DNA of 63,312 bases, taken from the NCBI RefSeq assembly GCF_045062745.1, contig NZ_JBJGED010000042.1, forward strand, positions 1-63,312, read 5' to 3'. The stretch is from Paenibacillus_AA sp045062745 (GTDB taxonomy: Bacteria > Bacillota > Bacilli > Paenibacillales > NBRC-103111). The position numbers and the translations under genes were made by a program. Position 1 is the first letter of the stretch. Each line of letters opens with the position of its first letter. Below the pieces are notes generated by a model that was not told the origin of the DNA, ran no database searches, and saw nothing but the letters and a program-made list of their open reading frames with translations. This document shows positions 8,864 through 18,351 of the stretch, one piece after another.

Positions 8864-10477
8864 TTACTTCGCTTTGCTATACCGTTCGTAAGCGGCGGTA
8901 TAAATCTTCATGTAGTCGTCGAGTCCGATCTTCTTCAGGTTGGCGATGTATTTGTCCCAATCGGAGAGCGGCACATCGCCCGTGATGAACTTCGTCGTCA
9001 TTTCACTCACATAGTTGTTGATGTCGGTATTGAGCGGCGTGAAGCGCACGAGCTCATCCTGCGTGTACGTGAACGCCGGCCAAACTTCCTTCGGCCAGTA
9101 CGGCTCGACCTTCTTGGCGCCCTCGATGCTAATCGCGTCGGCTTCGCCGCCCTTGAATGTCTTCGAGGTAAGCATGCCCGGGTAATAGCCGCCCGCCCAC
9201 GAAACGAATTTGGATGCATCCTTCTTGTATTCGTCGGTGTATTGCAGCGTGCCGTCCGGCAGTTCCTTGTAGCTCAAGTCCTTGACACCCATGAAGAACA
9301 GCTTGCTGCCTTCTTCGCTGAAGAAGTAGTCCATCCATCGGACGGTCGCTTCCGGGTACTTGTTCTTCTTCGTGATGACGAAAGCGCCGGTATCGATCAG
9401 CGGGGAACGGGCCCGCGAGAATACTTGGTCGCCGTTCGGTCCTTTCAATGCAGGAGCCCCAACGAAATTCTTAATGCTAACCCCGGAAATCGCCTGCGGA
9501 CTGTTCGTCTCCGAAGCGCCGACAACGCCTTCGCCCAGCTTCACGTTCACTTCCGTGCCCGGAATCGTAAGAATGTTGTTAATGAACAGCCCTTCCTTGT
9601 TCAGCTTGTTCAAGTATTCCAGCAAGTCCTTGTACTTCGGATCGGCCGGGATGAACCGCAGCTTGCCCGACGGGTCCATGTCGACGCGGCTGTGCATGTT
9701 GCCCCGGTTACCCAGGCCCCATGCGCCCTTCAGCTCATCGAGCAGCGAGCCGTAGCCGCTCGCGGCGTATGGAATTTCGTCGGCCTTGCCGTTCTTGTTC
9801 GGGTCCTGCGTCTTGACGGCTTTTAAGTATTGGTAGAATTCTTCCGTCGTAGAAGGCTCCTTCATGCCGAGGGCGTCGAGGAAGCTCTTGTTGTACCACA
9901 GCTTGGTTCCGATAATGACGGACTTGAAATCCGGATCGTAAAACGTCGGCATCGAATAAATTTTGCCGTCCGGCATCGTGAGCCCGCGCTTCACTTCCGG
10001 GTACTTCTCGAGCAGCTTCTTGAAGTTCGGCGCGTACTTGTCGATCAGATCGTTCAGCGGGATGAAGATGCCTTGTGCCCCATAGTTCGCCACGTCGATG
10101 CTGGACAAGCGGGCCGTGTGGAACGCATCCGGGTAATCGCCGCCTGACAGTACCAGATTGCGCTTTTCGGTCAAGCTCTCTACCGGCGTCAGCTGGAAGT
10201 CGACGCTGATGTTCGTCATCTTCTCATACTCTTTCCAGACGGGCAGCTCGTTCCAGTTCGGCGGGGCGGACGCCGCTTTGCCCGCGAAGAACGTCAGCTT
10301 GATCGGATCCTTCACGATCGGGAAGCCCGTTACATTGACTCCGTTAGACGAGGCCGCCTTGTCCGGCGATTTGGTCGGCTCGGACGTAGTACCGCCTTCC
10401 TCTTTGCCGCAGCCGGCCACAAGACCCGCTGTCATGACCCCGGTCAGCAGCACCGCAGTCCATTTGTTAACCTTCAT
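8864..10477 (-). CDS. Sugar-binding lipoprotein of ABC importer 1
   Basis: 537 residues, LipO/YtcQ type. The signal peptide ends in a lipobox LVAGC with Cys23, so the protein is tethered outside the membrane. The N-terminal lobe begins with GFPIVKDPIKLTFF, which is nearly identical in the proteins at 19143 and 36281, so the three are close paralogs. It presents an oligosaccharide to the permeases encoded just upstream (10528 and 11425). GGAGGTCATGAAACG precedes the ATG. The family often binds plant or wall oligosaccharides, but the ligand here is not known. Confidence 0.9.
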   Translation of the reverse strand: MKVNKWTAVLLTGVMTAGLVAGCGKEEGGTTSEPTKSPDKAASSNGVNVTGFPIVKDPIKLTFFAGKAASAPPNWNELPVWKEYEKMTNISVDFQLTPVESLTEKRNLVLSGGDYPDAFHTARLSSIDVANYGAQGIFIPLNDLIDKYAPNFKKLLEKYPEVKRGLTMPDGKIYSMPTFYDPDFKSVIIGTKLWYNKSFLDALGMKEPSTTEEFYQYLKAVKTQDPNKNGKADEIPYAASGYGSLLDELKGAWGLGNRGNMHSRVDMDPSGKLRFIPADPKYKDLLEYLNKLNKEGLFINNILTIPGTEVNVKLGEGVVGASETNSPQAISGVSIKNFVGAPALKGPNGDQVFSRARSPLIDTGAFVITKKNKYPEATVRWMDYFFSEEGSKLFFMGVKDLSYKELPDGTLQYTDEYKKDASKFVSWAGGYYPGMLTSKTFKGGEADAISIEGAKKVEPYWPKEVWPAFTYTQDELVRFTPLNTDINNYVSEMTTKFITGDVPLSDWDKYIANLKKIGLDDYMKIYTAAYERYSKAK

Positions 10478-10527
10478 CGTTTCATGACCTCCAATGAATG
10501 AATAGGATTTCTATTGCGAACAAGGGG

Positions 10528-11409
10528 TTATCCCTTGATGGCGCCGACCATAATGCCTTTGACAAAATACTTTTGCAGGAACGGGTACAGTAGCAGCACC
10601 GGCAAATTCGCTACGATGACGATGGCGTACTTGATCGCCTCCGCCTCCATCAGATGCTTTTGCAGCGACAAGTCCATGCTGCTCGTCATCTGGTCGGTCT
10701 GCGACTTGATGAGAATTTCCCGCAGGAACAGCTGAAGCGGGTACAGATGGCGGTCGTTCAAATAGATGAGGGCGTTGAAATAGGCATTCCAATGGCCAAC
10801 GCTGTAAAACAGCACCATGACGGCGATGATCGGTGTGGACAACGGCAGAACGATCCGAACGAGCGTCTGGATGTTCGAGGATCCGTCGATCGCGGCCGAT
10901 TCCTGGATTTCATTCGGTATGCTCGTCTGGAAGAAAGTGCGCATGATGATGACGTTCCACACCGACACCGCGCCCGGCACGATAAGCGCCCACATCGTAT
11001 TGATCATGTGGAGCTTCTTCACGAGCAGATACGTGGGAATGAGCCCGCCGCTGAAGAACATCGTGAATACGATAAGCGCCATGACCACATTACGGCCGGC
11101 CAAGTCTTTGCGGGACAAAGGGTAAGCCCCCATCACCGTCATCACCAGATTGAGCGCCGTGCCTACGACCGTGTAGAGGATCGTGTTGCCGTAGCCGGTC
11201 AAAATTTCTTTGTTATCGAAAATCAGCTTGTAGCCGGTGAACGAAAGCTGCTTGGGCCAGAGCCACACTTCCCCTTTGATCACGGCGATGGCGTCGCTCA
11301 CGGATGCGCTCGCTACGAAGATGAGCGGATACAGCACGATGATCGTAACCGCGATGAGCAGAGCATAGATGATCGCGCCGACGGTGCGGTCTCCTAACGT
11401 TTCTTTCAC
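10528..11409 (-). CDS. ABC importer 1 permease, YtcP/LplC type
   Basis: 293 residues with six predicted transmembrane segments and the EAA-loop motif IQESAAIDGSSNIQTL near residue 190, which docks on the ATPase. It ends MVGAIKG, as is usual for this subfamily. The start is GTG with AAAGGAGA nine bases upstream. It lies 15 bp after the LplB-type gene and 50 bp before the lipoprotein gene. No ATPase gene is in the window; such importers normally share a general ATPase such as MsmX (established for Bacillus). Confidence 0.9.
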   Translation of the reverse strand: MKETLGDRTVGAIIYALLIAVTIIVLYPLIFVASASVSDAIAVIKGEVWLWPKQLSFTGYKLIFDNKEILTGYGNTILYTVVGTALNLVMTVMGAYPLSRKDLAGRNVVMALIVFTMFFSGGLIPTYLLVKKLHMINTMWALIVPGAVSVWNVIIMRTFFQTSIPNEIQESAAIDGSSNIQTLVRIVLPLSTPIIAVMVLFYSVGHWNAYFNALIYLNDRHLYPLQLFLREILIKSQTDQMTSSMDLSLQKHLMEAEAIKYAIVIVANLPVLLLYPFLQKYFVKGIMVGAIKG

Positions 11410-11424
11410 TTGGGTCGCTCTCCT

Positions 11425-12390
11425 TTACCACAGACTGGTGTCGTTCAGCTTCCGGGCGATCTGGTTCACCGTGACGAGCAGGACGAAGTTGACGACGGAA
11501 TTGAACAGGCCGACGGCCGCCGAGAAGCTGTACTGCGAGCCCAGAATCCCGCTCGTATACACGTACGTGGCGATGACCTCCGAGCTTTCCTTGTTCAGAT
11601 CGTTCTGCATCAAGTAGATCTTCTCGAAGCCGACGCCCATAATATGGCCGACGTTCAGGATGAGCAGAATGACGACCGTAGGCAGAATGCCCGGCAGGTT
11701 GATGTGCCAGATGCGCTGCAGCCGGCTCGCCCCGTCGACCCGCGCCGCTTCGTGCAACGTAGGATCGATGCCCGCCAATGCGGCCAAGTAGATGATGGAG
11801 CTCCAGCCCATGTTCTGCCACACGCCGGAAAAGACGTAGATCGTCTTGAACCAGGCCGGATCGGTCATGAACTTGATCGGTTCGCCGCCGAACCAAGTGA
11901 TGATGTGGTTCACCATCCCGGTCTGCGGGTTGAGGAACATCAGGATGAGCCCGACCATGACGACGGTGGACAGGAAGTGCGGCGCGTACGTGATGGTCTG
12001 CACGAACCGCTTGAACCAGACGTGCCGAACCTCGTTGATCATAAGCGCCAGCAGGAGCGGAATCGGGAAGCCGACGATCAGGGAATACAGGCTGATGCCG
12101 AGCGTGTTCTTGATCAGTCGCCAGAAGTAGAAGCCTTTGAAGAATCGTTCGAAATGGTCGAAGCCGATCCAGGAGCTTCCCCAGATGCCTTTCGCGGCGA
12201 CGAAGTTTTTGAAGGCGATCTGGACCCCGTACATCGGAAAATATTCGAATATCAGGAAGTAAGCGACGACGGGCGCGAGCAGCAAATACAAATCCCAATT
12301 TTTGCGGAACGATCTGCGCAGGACGTCCCACTTGGTCAGACTTCGACCGGCTGCTCGTTTGGCTGCGGGCGATGCCGATGGGTTGTTCAA
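11425..12390 (-). CDS. ABC importer 1 permease, LplB type
   Basis: 321 residues with six predicted membrane segments and the EAA loop EAARVDGASRLQRIW near residue 215. It pairs with the YtcP-type permease to form the channel. The start is a TTG preceded by AGAGAGGGG. A highly charged N-terminal tail (about residues 8-35) lies inside the cell. It follows the oxidoreductase gene by 27 bp in the same operon. Confidence 0.9.
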   Translation of the reverse strand: MNNPSASPAAKRAAGRSLTKWDVLRRSFRKNWDLYLLLAPVVAYFLIFEYFPMYGVQIAFKNFVAAKGIWGSSWIGFDHFERFFKGFYFWRLIKNTLGISLYSLIVGFPIPLLLALMINEVRHVWFKRFVQTITYAPHFLSTVVMVGLILMFLNPQTGMVNHIITWFGGEPIKFMTDPAWFKTIYVFSGVWQNMGWSSIIYLAALAGIDPTLHEAARVDGASRLQRIWHINLPGILPTVVILLILNVGHIMGVGFEKIYLMQNDLNKESSEVIATYVYTSGILGSQYSFSAAVGLFNSVVNFVLLVTVNQIARKLNDTSLW

Positions 12391-12417
12391 AGAAAGGCCC
12401 CTCTCTTTACAGTAAAA

Positions 12418-13596
12418 TTAGTGCTGGCCGACCTTGTGAATGGAGCTAGCTAGCATCCAGGGCTCGGGCTTCTGCAAGACAATCGGCTGGCCGCCAGACC
12501 GCATCGATTCCGCCGCCGCGCAGCCGACCGCTACGCTCATGCGGCCGGCGATCGGAGGCGCGATCGGTTCCTTGCCGTGCAGGATGACGTCGAGGAAATC
12601 GTTGCAGATCTTCGGATCGGCTCCGTTATGCGTGCCCTCCGACGCCTTGATCTCGTAAATCCGGTCGGACAGATCGCGCCATGTTCCCGAGCGCCGGGAC
12701 TTCAAATACACCCGGTTCTCCGTCTCGGAATTCTCGATCCGGCCTTCCGTGCCGATGATCGTGTAGTTGCGCTGATAGTCCGGCGTGAAATGGCATTGCA
12801 TATAAGTCGCCTTCACCCCGCGGTCGAGCTCCATCAGGACGGTGCTGTTGTCCTCGACATCGACCTCCCGGCGGAAGGCGCACTTCACGAGCGGGCCTGA
12901 GCGGAATTCGGGGCAGGTGGCTCTCTCGTCGCATGTCGGGCACGTCAAGTCGTTCGGTTTGTCGCCGCCGAAGTAGTCAAGAGCGCCAAACGCCGCCACC
13001 TTGCGCGTATATTGACCTGTCAGCCAATGGATGATGTCGAAGTCGTGCGATGCCTTCTGCAGCAGGAGCGACGTCGTGTTGCGGGAATTCGCGTGCCAGC
13101 TGTGATAGTAGTAATCGCTTCCAAGACCGACGAAGTGCCGCACCCACACTGCCTTCACTTCCCCGATCTCGCCGGCGTCGATGATCTCCTTCATCGTGCG
13201 GTACATGTTCATGTAGCGCATGTTGAAGCCGATCATGAAATGCTTGCCCGATTCGCGCCAAGCCTCCAAAATCCGGTCGCAGCCTTCCACCGTGATGTGG
13301 AGCGGCTTCTCGCAATACACATGCTTGCCGGCCCGCAGAGCGGCGACGGCGTGCTCCTCGTGGCAATGGTCCGGGGACGTGATGACGACGGCGTCGATGT
13401 CCGGCCGCGCCAGCATCTCCCGATAATCCAGTGTCGTGTAGGCGTCTGGATTGATGCGCTCGCGGAATTTATCGAGCCGGACCGGATCGATGTCAGCTCC
13501 CGCCACGACGACCGACCGGCCCTCGGGCTGATGCCAATAACGGACGACCCCCGATCTCCAGCCTAGGCCGATAACTCCGATTCGAATAGGTTCCAT
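12418..13596 (-). CDS. Gfo/Idh/MocA-family oxidoreductase, first gene of operon 1
   Basis: 392 residues. GVIGLGWRSG is the dinucleotide-binding motif, EKPLHIT near residue 98 the family signature, and KASHDFDIIHWL holds the catalytic His. A Cys cluster CPTCDERATCPE near residue 220 resembles the one in the oxidoreductase at 5279. The ATG at 13596 is chosen because AGAGGAG lies seven bases upstream; the ORF extends 19 codons further without a site and over the TTTGGGCCCAAA palindrome. It is the first gene of the seven-gene operon. Its substrate is not predictable. Confidence 0.88.
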   Translation of the reverse strand: MEPIRIGVIGLGWRSGVVRYWHQPEGRSVVVAGADIDPVRLDKFRERINPDAYTTLDYREMLARPDIDAVVITSPDHCHEEHAVAALRAGKHVYCEKPLHITVEGCDRILEAWRESGKHFMIGFNMRYMNMYRTMKEIIDAGEIGEVKAVWVRHFVGLGSDYYYHSWHANSRNTTSLLLQKASHDFDIIHWLTGQYTRKVAAFGALDYFGGDKPNDLTCPTCDERATCPEFRSGPLVKCAFRREVDVEDNSTVLMELDRGVKATYMQCHFTPDYQRNYTIIGTEGRIENSETENRVYLKSRRSGTWRDLSDRIYEIKASEGTHNGADPKICNDFLDVILHGKEPIAPPIAGRMSVAVGCAAAESMRSGGQPIVLQKPEPWMLASSIHKVGQH

Positions 13597-13624
13597 GTTA
13601 GTTCTCCTCTCATGCTGCAGATGT

Positions 13625-13654
13625 TGCAAGCGCTCAGGGTAGTTTGGGCCCAAA
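13625..13654 (-). promoter_or_regulatory. LacI-type operator TTTGGGCCCAAA with cre-like site
   Basis: A perfect 12-bp palindrome TTTGGGCCCAAA lies at 13643-13654, 46 bp upstream of the operon's first ATG. The same palindrome lies before the LTD-PHP gene at 15052. A CcpA cre-like word TTGCAAGCGCT is found at 13624-13634. The lacI-family gene is immediately upstream, so this is the natural operator for it (inference). Confidence 0.65.
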
Positions 13655-13670
13655 TATTTGGTTAGAGGGC

Positions 13671-13715
13671 AAAAAAAGAGGCAAGATGTGCGTGCGGCAA
13701 GTTGTGCAGCCTCTT
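13671..13715 (-). terminator. Terminator of the LacI-family gene
   Basis: AAGAGGC (13676-13682) pairs with GCCTCTT (13709-13715) around a 26-base loop that can fold further, and a run of T follows on the minus strand (13671-13675). It lies 19 bases after the stop codon at 13734. Confidence 0.65.
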
Positions 13716-13733
13716 GGCGATTCGTACATCATG

Positions 13734-14813
13734 CTAAGGACGCTGATACTCGGACGATTGCCGGACGATCAGGTCGTACGGCATCATCAGCTTGAAGGGC
13801 AGCGGGTTCGTGCCGTTCATTTCGTCGACGAGCACCTTCGCCGCCATGATGCCGATCTCGGTCTTCGGAATATGGACGCTCGACAGCGGCGGTGTCGTGA
13901 ATTGCGCCATCTCGATGTTGTCCAGCCCGACGAAGGCGACATCCTGCGGGATGCGCAGGCCGTGCTCGGACGCGGCGCGCATGGCGGCGATCGCCATCAT
14001 GTCGCTCGCGGCGAACATAGCCGTCGGTCGCTCGCCCTCCGGCCGGTCGAACAGCGCGGACACCTGCATGTAGCTCTCGTTCACATCCCAGCCGGTATTC
14101 ACGACCCATTCCGGCTGCACGGGCAAGTTCGACTCCAGCATCCCGTATTGGTAGCCGCGGTACCGCTTCTCGCGGGAGAGCTCCCCGGTCAGTCCCGGGC
14201 CGCCGATGAAGCCGATCCGGCGGTGCCCCTTCTCGACCAAGTGCCGCACCGCAGACTTCGCCGCCTCCACCCGGTCGTAGGAGATGACCGGGACGGTCGG
14301 GTCGGAGATGTCGATGCCTACGACGGCGGGCACGACCTGCTTGACGCATTCGTACAGCTCGGGCCGTATCCCCTCCACGATCAGCATGCCCTTAAGGTCC
14401 CGCTCCTCCGCCATCCTGCGGATCGCCGCCTCGTTCTGAATGTCGTCCATCGCAGACAAGTAGGCGAGCGAGCACCCGAGTTCGGTCAGCTTCTTCTCGA
14501 TGCCTTCCAGAATCGGGGAAAAGTAAGGATGGTTGTACTTGTTCTGGGGAACCGAGACGATGCAGCCCACTTGCCGCATCGCAGTCGCCCCCTCCGGAGT
14601 CTTCCCGGCATTTCTGCCGTTTCTTGCGGCCATTAAATCCGCCGCGTGCAGCTCCGGATGATCCGGCATTACATACCCGATTTCTTTGGCCGCTTGGCGG
14701 ATTCTCATCTTCGTCTCGGGGCTGATATGCCGTCTTGAATCGTTATTCATGACGCGCGAGACGGTCGAGATCGACACGCCTACATGCTGCGCGATATCTT
14801 TTAGGGTTGGCAA
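13734..14813 (-). CDS. LacI-family transcription regulator
   Basis: 359 residues. The N-terminal helix-turn-helix (LKDIAQHVGVS then STVSRVMN) is followed by the hinge and a periplasmic-binding-type effector domain with GFIGGP, DVAFVGLDN and PKTEIGIMAA. The TTG at 14813 is preferred: AAAGGAGA is 11 bases upstream and the protein then starts right before TLKDIA. An ATG 22 codons upstream has no site. It lies between operon 1 and the divergent LTD-PHP gene, with the same palindrome in front of both. It should respond to a sugar and repress both units (inference). Confidence 0.88.
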   Translation of the reverse strand: MPTLKDIAQHVGVSISTVSRVMNNDSRRHISPETKMRIRQAAKEIGYVMPDHPELHAADLMAARNGRNAGKTPEGATAMRQVGCIVSVPQNKYNHPYFSPILEGIEKKLTELGCSLAYLSAMDDIQNEAAIRRMAEERDLKGMLIVEGIRPELYECVKQVVPAVVGIDISDPTVPVISYDRVEAAKSAVRHLVEKGHRRIGFIGGPGLTGELSREKRYRGYQYGMLESNLPVQPEWVVNTGWDVNESYMQVSALFDRPEGERPTAMFAASDMMAIAAMRAASEHGLRIPQDVAFVGLDNIEMAQFTTPPLSSVHIPKTEIGIMAAKVLVDEMNGTNPLPFKLMMPYDLIVRQSSEYQRP

Positions 14814-14967
14814 TGTAGTGACGTCTCCTTTACCCAAATTTTCCCCCAAACAATTCCGGTCATAGCGTAATCTTAGCAAGCGTTTTGCCCAAATGTCAAA
14901 GCTTTTTTTGTTAATTTTGCGTAAATTTTTGGGGCCAATTCACAAATAAATTTTCATGCAATTTGTT

Positions 14968-15063
14968 TTGACATCCTTACAGGCTGCGTGTTACATTTGC
15001 TTGTGGATGCGGCTTTTTCCCGGGATTAGCCCTTCTGCCTTGAATAATAGATTTGGGCCCAAA
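14968..15063 (+). promoter_or_regulatory. Promoter and operator of the LTD-PHP gene
   Basis: TTGACA (14968-14973) and TTACAT (14991-14996) are spaced 17 bp. The palindrome TTTGGGCCCAAA lies at 15052-15063, about 50 bp past the expected transcription start, where a bound repressor would block elongation. A degenerate site TTTTTGGGGCCAATT is at 14926-14940, and TTTTGCCCAAA at 14883-14893 is a further partial copy close to the lacI start. The interval 14814-15134 has no gene. Confidence 0.7.
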
Positions 15064-15134
15064 GAAATATCGACCTATTTCTATAAAACAGCATAGACCC
15101 GCAGACGATCCCCTACTTGGAGAGGAGCGTTCTT

Positions 15135-18100
15135 ATGACCTTCCCCGCGCGGACAACCCGCTGGTTGCTCTCGCTCATCGCGGCCCTCGGTCTTACCTGT
15201 ATCCCGCTGCCTGCACTGCCCGGGCCCGTCACCGTTCATGCTTCTTCAATCGTTCCCGCCCTCACGATCACCGAGATCCTGGCGAATTCCAATGGCGACG
15301 GCACCTCGATCGCCGATGCCTATGAGTACGTCGAGCTCAAGAACAACACCGCCTCCAGCATTGATTTGGCCAACTATAAATTCATTTTCTGGTGGACCCC
15401 TACCCAATTCGTTACATGGAATATGACGGCGAGCCAGACTATTCCGGCCGGCGGTGTCCGTGTCGTCTGGATTAAGAACACGGATGCGCAAGGCAAGACG
15501 CTCGCCAATTTCAACAGCCACTACGGCACGAGCTTCACAAGCTCCACCTTGTATACTCTGGACTTGGGCGCGAACGGCGGGCTCGGCAACAGCGGCGTCA
15601 AGAAGCTGATTGTGGCCACGGATACCGGAACCGAAATCTGTATCGCTAAGTATAACGACCGCATCTACAATAGCACGACCTTGACCGAAGACGCCTCCGT
15701 CGAGAATAGCAGCATCGTCTACGAATACCCCGATTATCTCGTAGACGGCAACATAACGATGCGTATGATCGACTCCAACCAGAAGCCGACCCCCGGCACG
15801 ATTCCGGCTCCTCCCTCCATCTGGATCACGGAGCTGCTGCCTAACCCTTCCACCGCCTCCGGCGACAACAATGACGCCTACGAGTTCATCGAGCTGTACA
15901 ACAATACCGCTGCCGCGATCGATCTGGCCGGCTACACGGTTCGCTACTATTGGGACTACGCCAATCCGGCCAATTATACGGACTGGAACCTCACGGCCAG
16001 CAAGAACATCCCGGCGTACGGCCGGATGGCCGTCTGGCTGCGCGGGACGCAGAGCAGCGGGAAGACGGCCGCCGATTTCGCCGACCACTACAACTTGCCG
16101 TCCACCTACTTCACGTCAGCCCAGCTGTACGAGGTTACGCTGACGAGCGCGCAAGGGATGGGCAATGGCGGCAGGAAGTCGGTCGAATTGCGCACCGACG
16201 GCGGCACGGCCATCGTCTCGGCCACATATAACGACGGCACGGCCGACAATGCCAACACCACCGTTGACACGACACAGGACACGAGCATCGTGTACGGAGC
16301 TCCGGTCGACGGGACGAAGGAGATGCGCAAGCTCGCCAGCACCCAGTATCCGACGCCCGGCAGCAAGTACAATTGGTTCGGCGGCCAGATGCATGCGCAT
16401 ACGACGTATTCGGACGGCGTAGAGAGCGGAACCCCGCCTACCGCCAACGTGCCGCAGTACGCCTATGCCGCAGCCAAGGCGCAGGGCGACTTCTTCGGCT
16501 TGTCCGACCATGCCGAGCAGATCGACGACGGCGATCCGACCGTGACGAACGGTGAATGGGCGGACATCCGGCTGCAGGCGGACACGGCCACCGAGAACTA
16601 CAAGTTCTCCGGCTTCCCGGGCTGGGAAATCACGTACAACACGACGACCGCCATCTGGGGGCATGTCAACGTGTTCAACACGACTTGGTTCGCAGACCGC
16701 TGGGACACGATTGACGGGCGTCAGTACAACCTGCACGATCTGTGGGACGATCTGGCCGGCACCCCGGAAGCGATCGCGCAGTTCAACCATCCAGACTATT
16801 ACTGGGGCGACTTCGAGGATTTCGCCTATTACAACCAGGCGGCCGACGATCAGACCGTCCTGCTCGAAGTGAACGAGGACGTGCAGAACGGCGAGAAATT
16901 CGCCAGCTACATCCGGGCGCTCGACCGGGGCTGGCATGTGGCGCCTGCCTGGAACGGCGATAATCATACGGAGAACTGGATGGCGGACGACAACCGGACG
17001 ATCGTGCTCGCCGAGACGAACACCCGCGACTCGATCCTGGACGCCCTAAGGGCGCGCCGAGCGTACAATTCGTATGGCGACCGGGATATCAAGCTGATGT
17101 TCGAAATCAATGGGCAGCCGATGGGCTCCCGATTGACGAATCCCGGCTCCGCCTTGAATGTCTCGGTCATGGCCGCCAACACCACCGTCGATCCGATCTC
17201 GAAGATTACGCTGTACGGCCCCGGAGGCCAAGTGATCGGCTCCCAAACGTACAGTTCGCGTATGGCGCACTACACGGCGTCGATCCCTCCGCAGTACGCT
17301 TATTACTTCGTCAAGGTCGAGCAGACCGACGGCGACTGGGCGCTGTCGGCGCCGATCTGGGTCTCCGACGCGCCGCCGATGGAGCTTACGATGAGCACCC
17401 AAGCTACAGCTGCAGCGGGCGTACCGGTGCAGGTCAATGCGAGCGTGAAAAATACGACGGGAAGCACGCTCTCGAACGTGCTGGTGGAGTTCTACAAGGA
17501 CGACTACAATACGCCGGCCGACAACTATAGCAACCCGAACAAAGTGGGGGAGGTGACTTTGTCATCGATCGCAGCGGGCGCCGCATCGACCGCCTCGTCC
17601 ACATGGGCACCGGCGGGAGGGGCCGGCACTTATCGCCTTCTCGTCCGCGCGACGGCGACCGTGGGCGGAATCTCCAAGTCCGTCCTTAGCGGCATTCACT
17701 TGCCCGAGCTGTATATTACCGAGATTGTGGGCAATTCTCCCGGCAACACGGGCGTCGACAACGGTTTCGGCGACTACTATGACGAGGATTACGACTTCGT
17801 GGAGATTTACAACAATTCCAAAAACGACGTCAATCTGAAAAACTACAAGCTGCAGGACACGTATACGGCCCCTTACGACATAGCCGTCGACTTCATCATC
17901 CCTGCCAAGTCGGCGAAGGTCGTCTGGATCAAAAAGAAGAACAGCACCAAGACGCTCGCGAACTTCAATGCCGCATACGGTACGAGCTTCGCGGCGGGCG
18001 ACGTGCTGCAGCTGCAGTCATCCGATGTGAACAGCGGACTGCGGTTCGGCGGCACGACCTGGGTCGATCTGGTGCAGGACGCCGACGGCAAGCGGATCTT

Positions 18101-18296
18101 CCGCGCGAAGTACAACGTCGGGACCGATGTACGTGAGACGCATGGTCCGGTAGGCACACACGGTACGGACCCGTCGGTAGACGGCAAGGCGCTCAAGTAC
18201 AAGTATCCCGTCGACGGGTCGCTCTATCTGCAGAAGATCGGGTCCAATGTAACGTCGACTCCGGGTACTGTGTCCGCCGACCAATTGGCGCCTTGA
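15135..18296 (+). CDS. Secreted LTD-LTD-PHP-LTD protein 1 (CehA/McbA-like metallohydrolase)
   Basis: 1053 residues with a signal peptide (about 1-36). Lamin-tail domains begin near residues 45 and 230, recognisable by ITEILANS / YEYVELKNN and ITELLPNP / YEFIELYNN. A PHP metal-dependent phosphoesterase domain of CehA/McbA type follows: HAHTTYSDG near 420, LSDHAEQ near 455, QFNHPDYYWGDF near 549, and GDNH near 607. Then come a CARDB-like beta domain (about 746-850) and a third lamin-tail domain from about 858. ATG 15135 has GGAGAGGAG upstream. It probably cleaves phosphoesters outside the cell, with lamin-tail domains as binding modules (inference). It has a paralog at 26027. Confidence 0.85.
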   Translation: MTFPARTTRWLLSLIAALGLTCIPLPALPGPVTVHASSIVPALTITEILANSNGDGTSIADAYEYVELKNNTASSIDLANYKFIFWWTPTQFVTWNMTASQTIPAGGVRVVWIKNTDAQGKTLANFNSHYGTSFTSSTLYTLDLGANGGLGNSGVKKLIVATDTGTEICIAKYNDRIYNSTTLTEDASVENSSIVYEYPDYLVDGNITMRMIDSNQKPTPGTIPAPPSIWITELLPNPSTASGDNNDAYEFIELYNNTAAAIDLAGYTVRYYWDYANPANYTDWNLTASKNIPAYGRMAVWLRGTQSSGKTAADFADHYNLPSTYFTSAQLYEVTLTSAQGMGNGGRKSVELRTDGGTAIVSATYNDGTADNANTTVDTTQDTSIVYGAPVDGTKEMRKLASTQYPTPGSKYNWFGGQMHAHTTYSDGVESGTPPTANVPQYAYAAAKAQGDFFGLSDHAEQIDDGDPTVTNGEWADIRLQADTATENYKFSGFPGWEITYNTTTAIWGHVNVFNTTWFADRWDTIDGRQYNLHDLWDDLAGTPEAIAQFNHPDYYWGDFEDFAYYNQAADDQTVLLEVNEDVQNGEKFASYIRALDRGWHVAPAWNGDNHTENWMADDNRTIVLAETNTRDSILDALRARRAYNSYGDRDIKLMFEINGQPMGSRLTNPGSALNVSVMAANTTVDPISKITLYGPGGQVIGSQTYSSRMAHYTASIPPQYAYYFVKVEQTDGDWALSAPIWVSDAPPMELTMSTQATAAAGVPVQVNASVKNTTGSTLSNVLVEFYKDDYNTPADNYSNPNKVGEVTLSSIAAGAASTASSTWAPAGGAGTYRLLVRATATVGGISKSVLSGIHLPELYITEIVGNSPGNTGVDNGFGDYYDEDYDFVEIYNNSKNDVNLKNYKLQDTYTAPYDIAVDFIIPAKSAKVVWIKKKNSTKTLANFNAAYGTSFAAGDVLQLQSSDVNSGLRFGGTTWVDLVQDADGKRIFRAKYNVGTDVRETHGPVGTHGTDPSVDGKALKYKYPVDGSLYLQKIGSNVTSTPGTVSADQLAP

Positions 18297-18309
18297 TCGG
18301 TATGGAAAA

Positions 18310-18340
18310 GGACCGTCCCGCAGCCGCTGCGGGGCGGTCC
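18310..18340. terminator. Bidirectional terminator
   Basis: A 14-bp stem (18310-18323 with 18327-18340, one G-T pair) with a 3-base loop lies between the convergent LTD-PHP gene and HAD gene. TTCCTC follows on the plus strand and TTTTCC on the minus strand. Confidence 0.8.
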
Positions 18341-18351
18341 TTCCTCTATGG

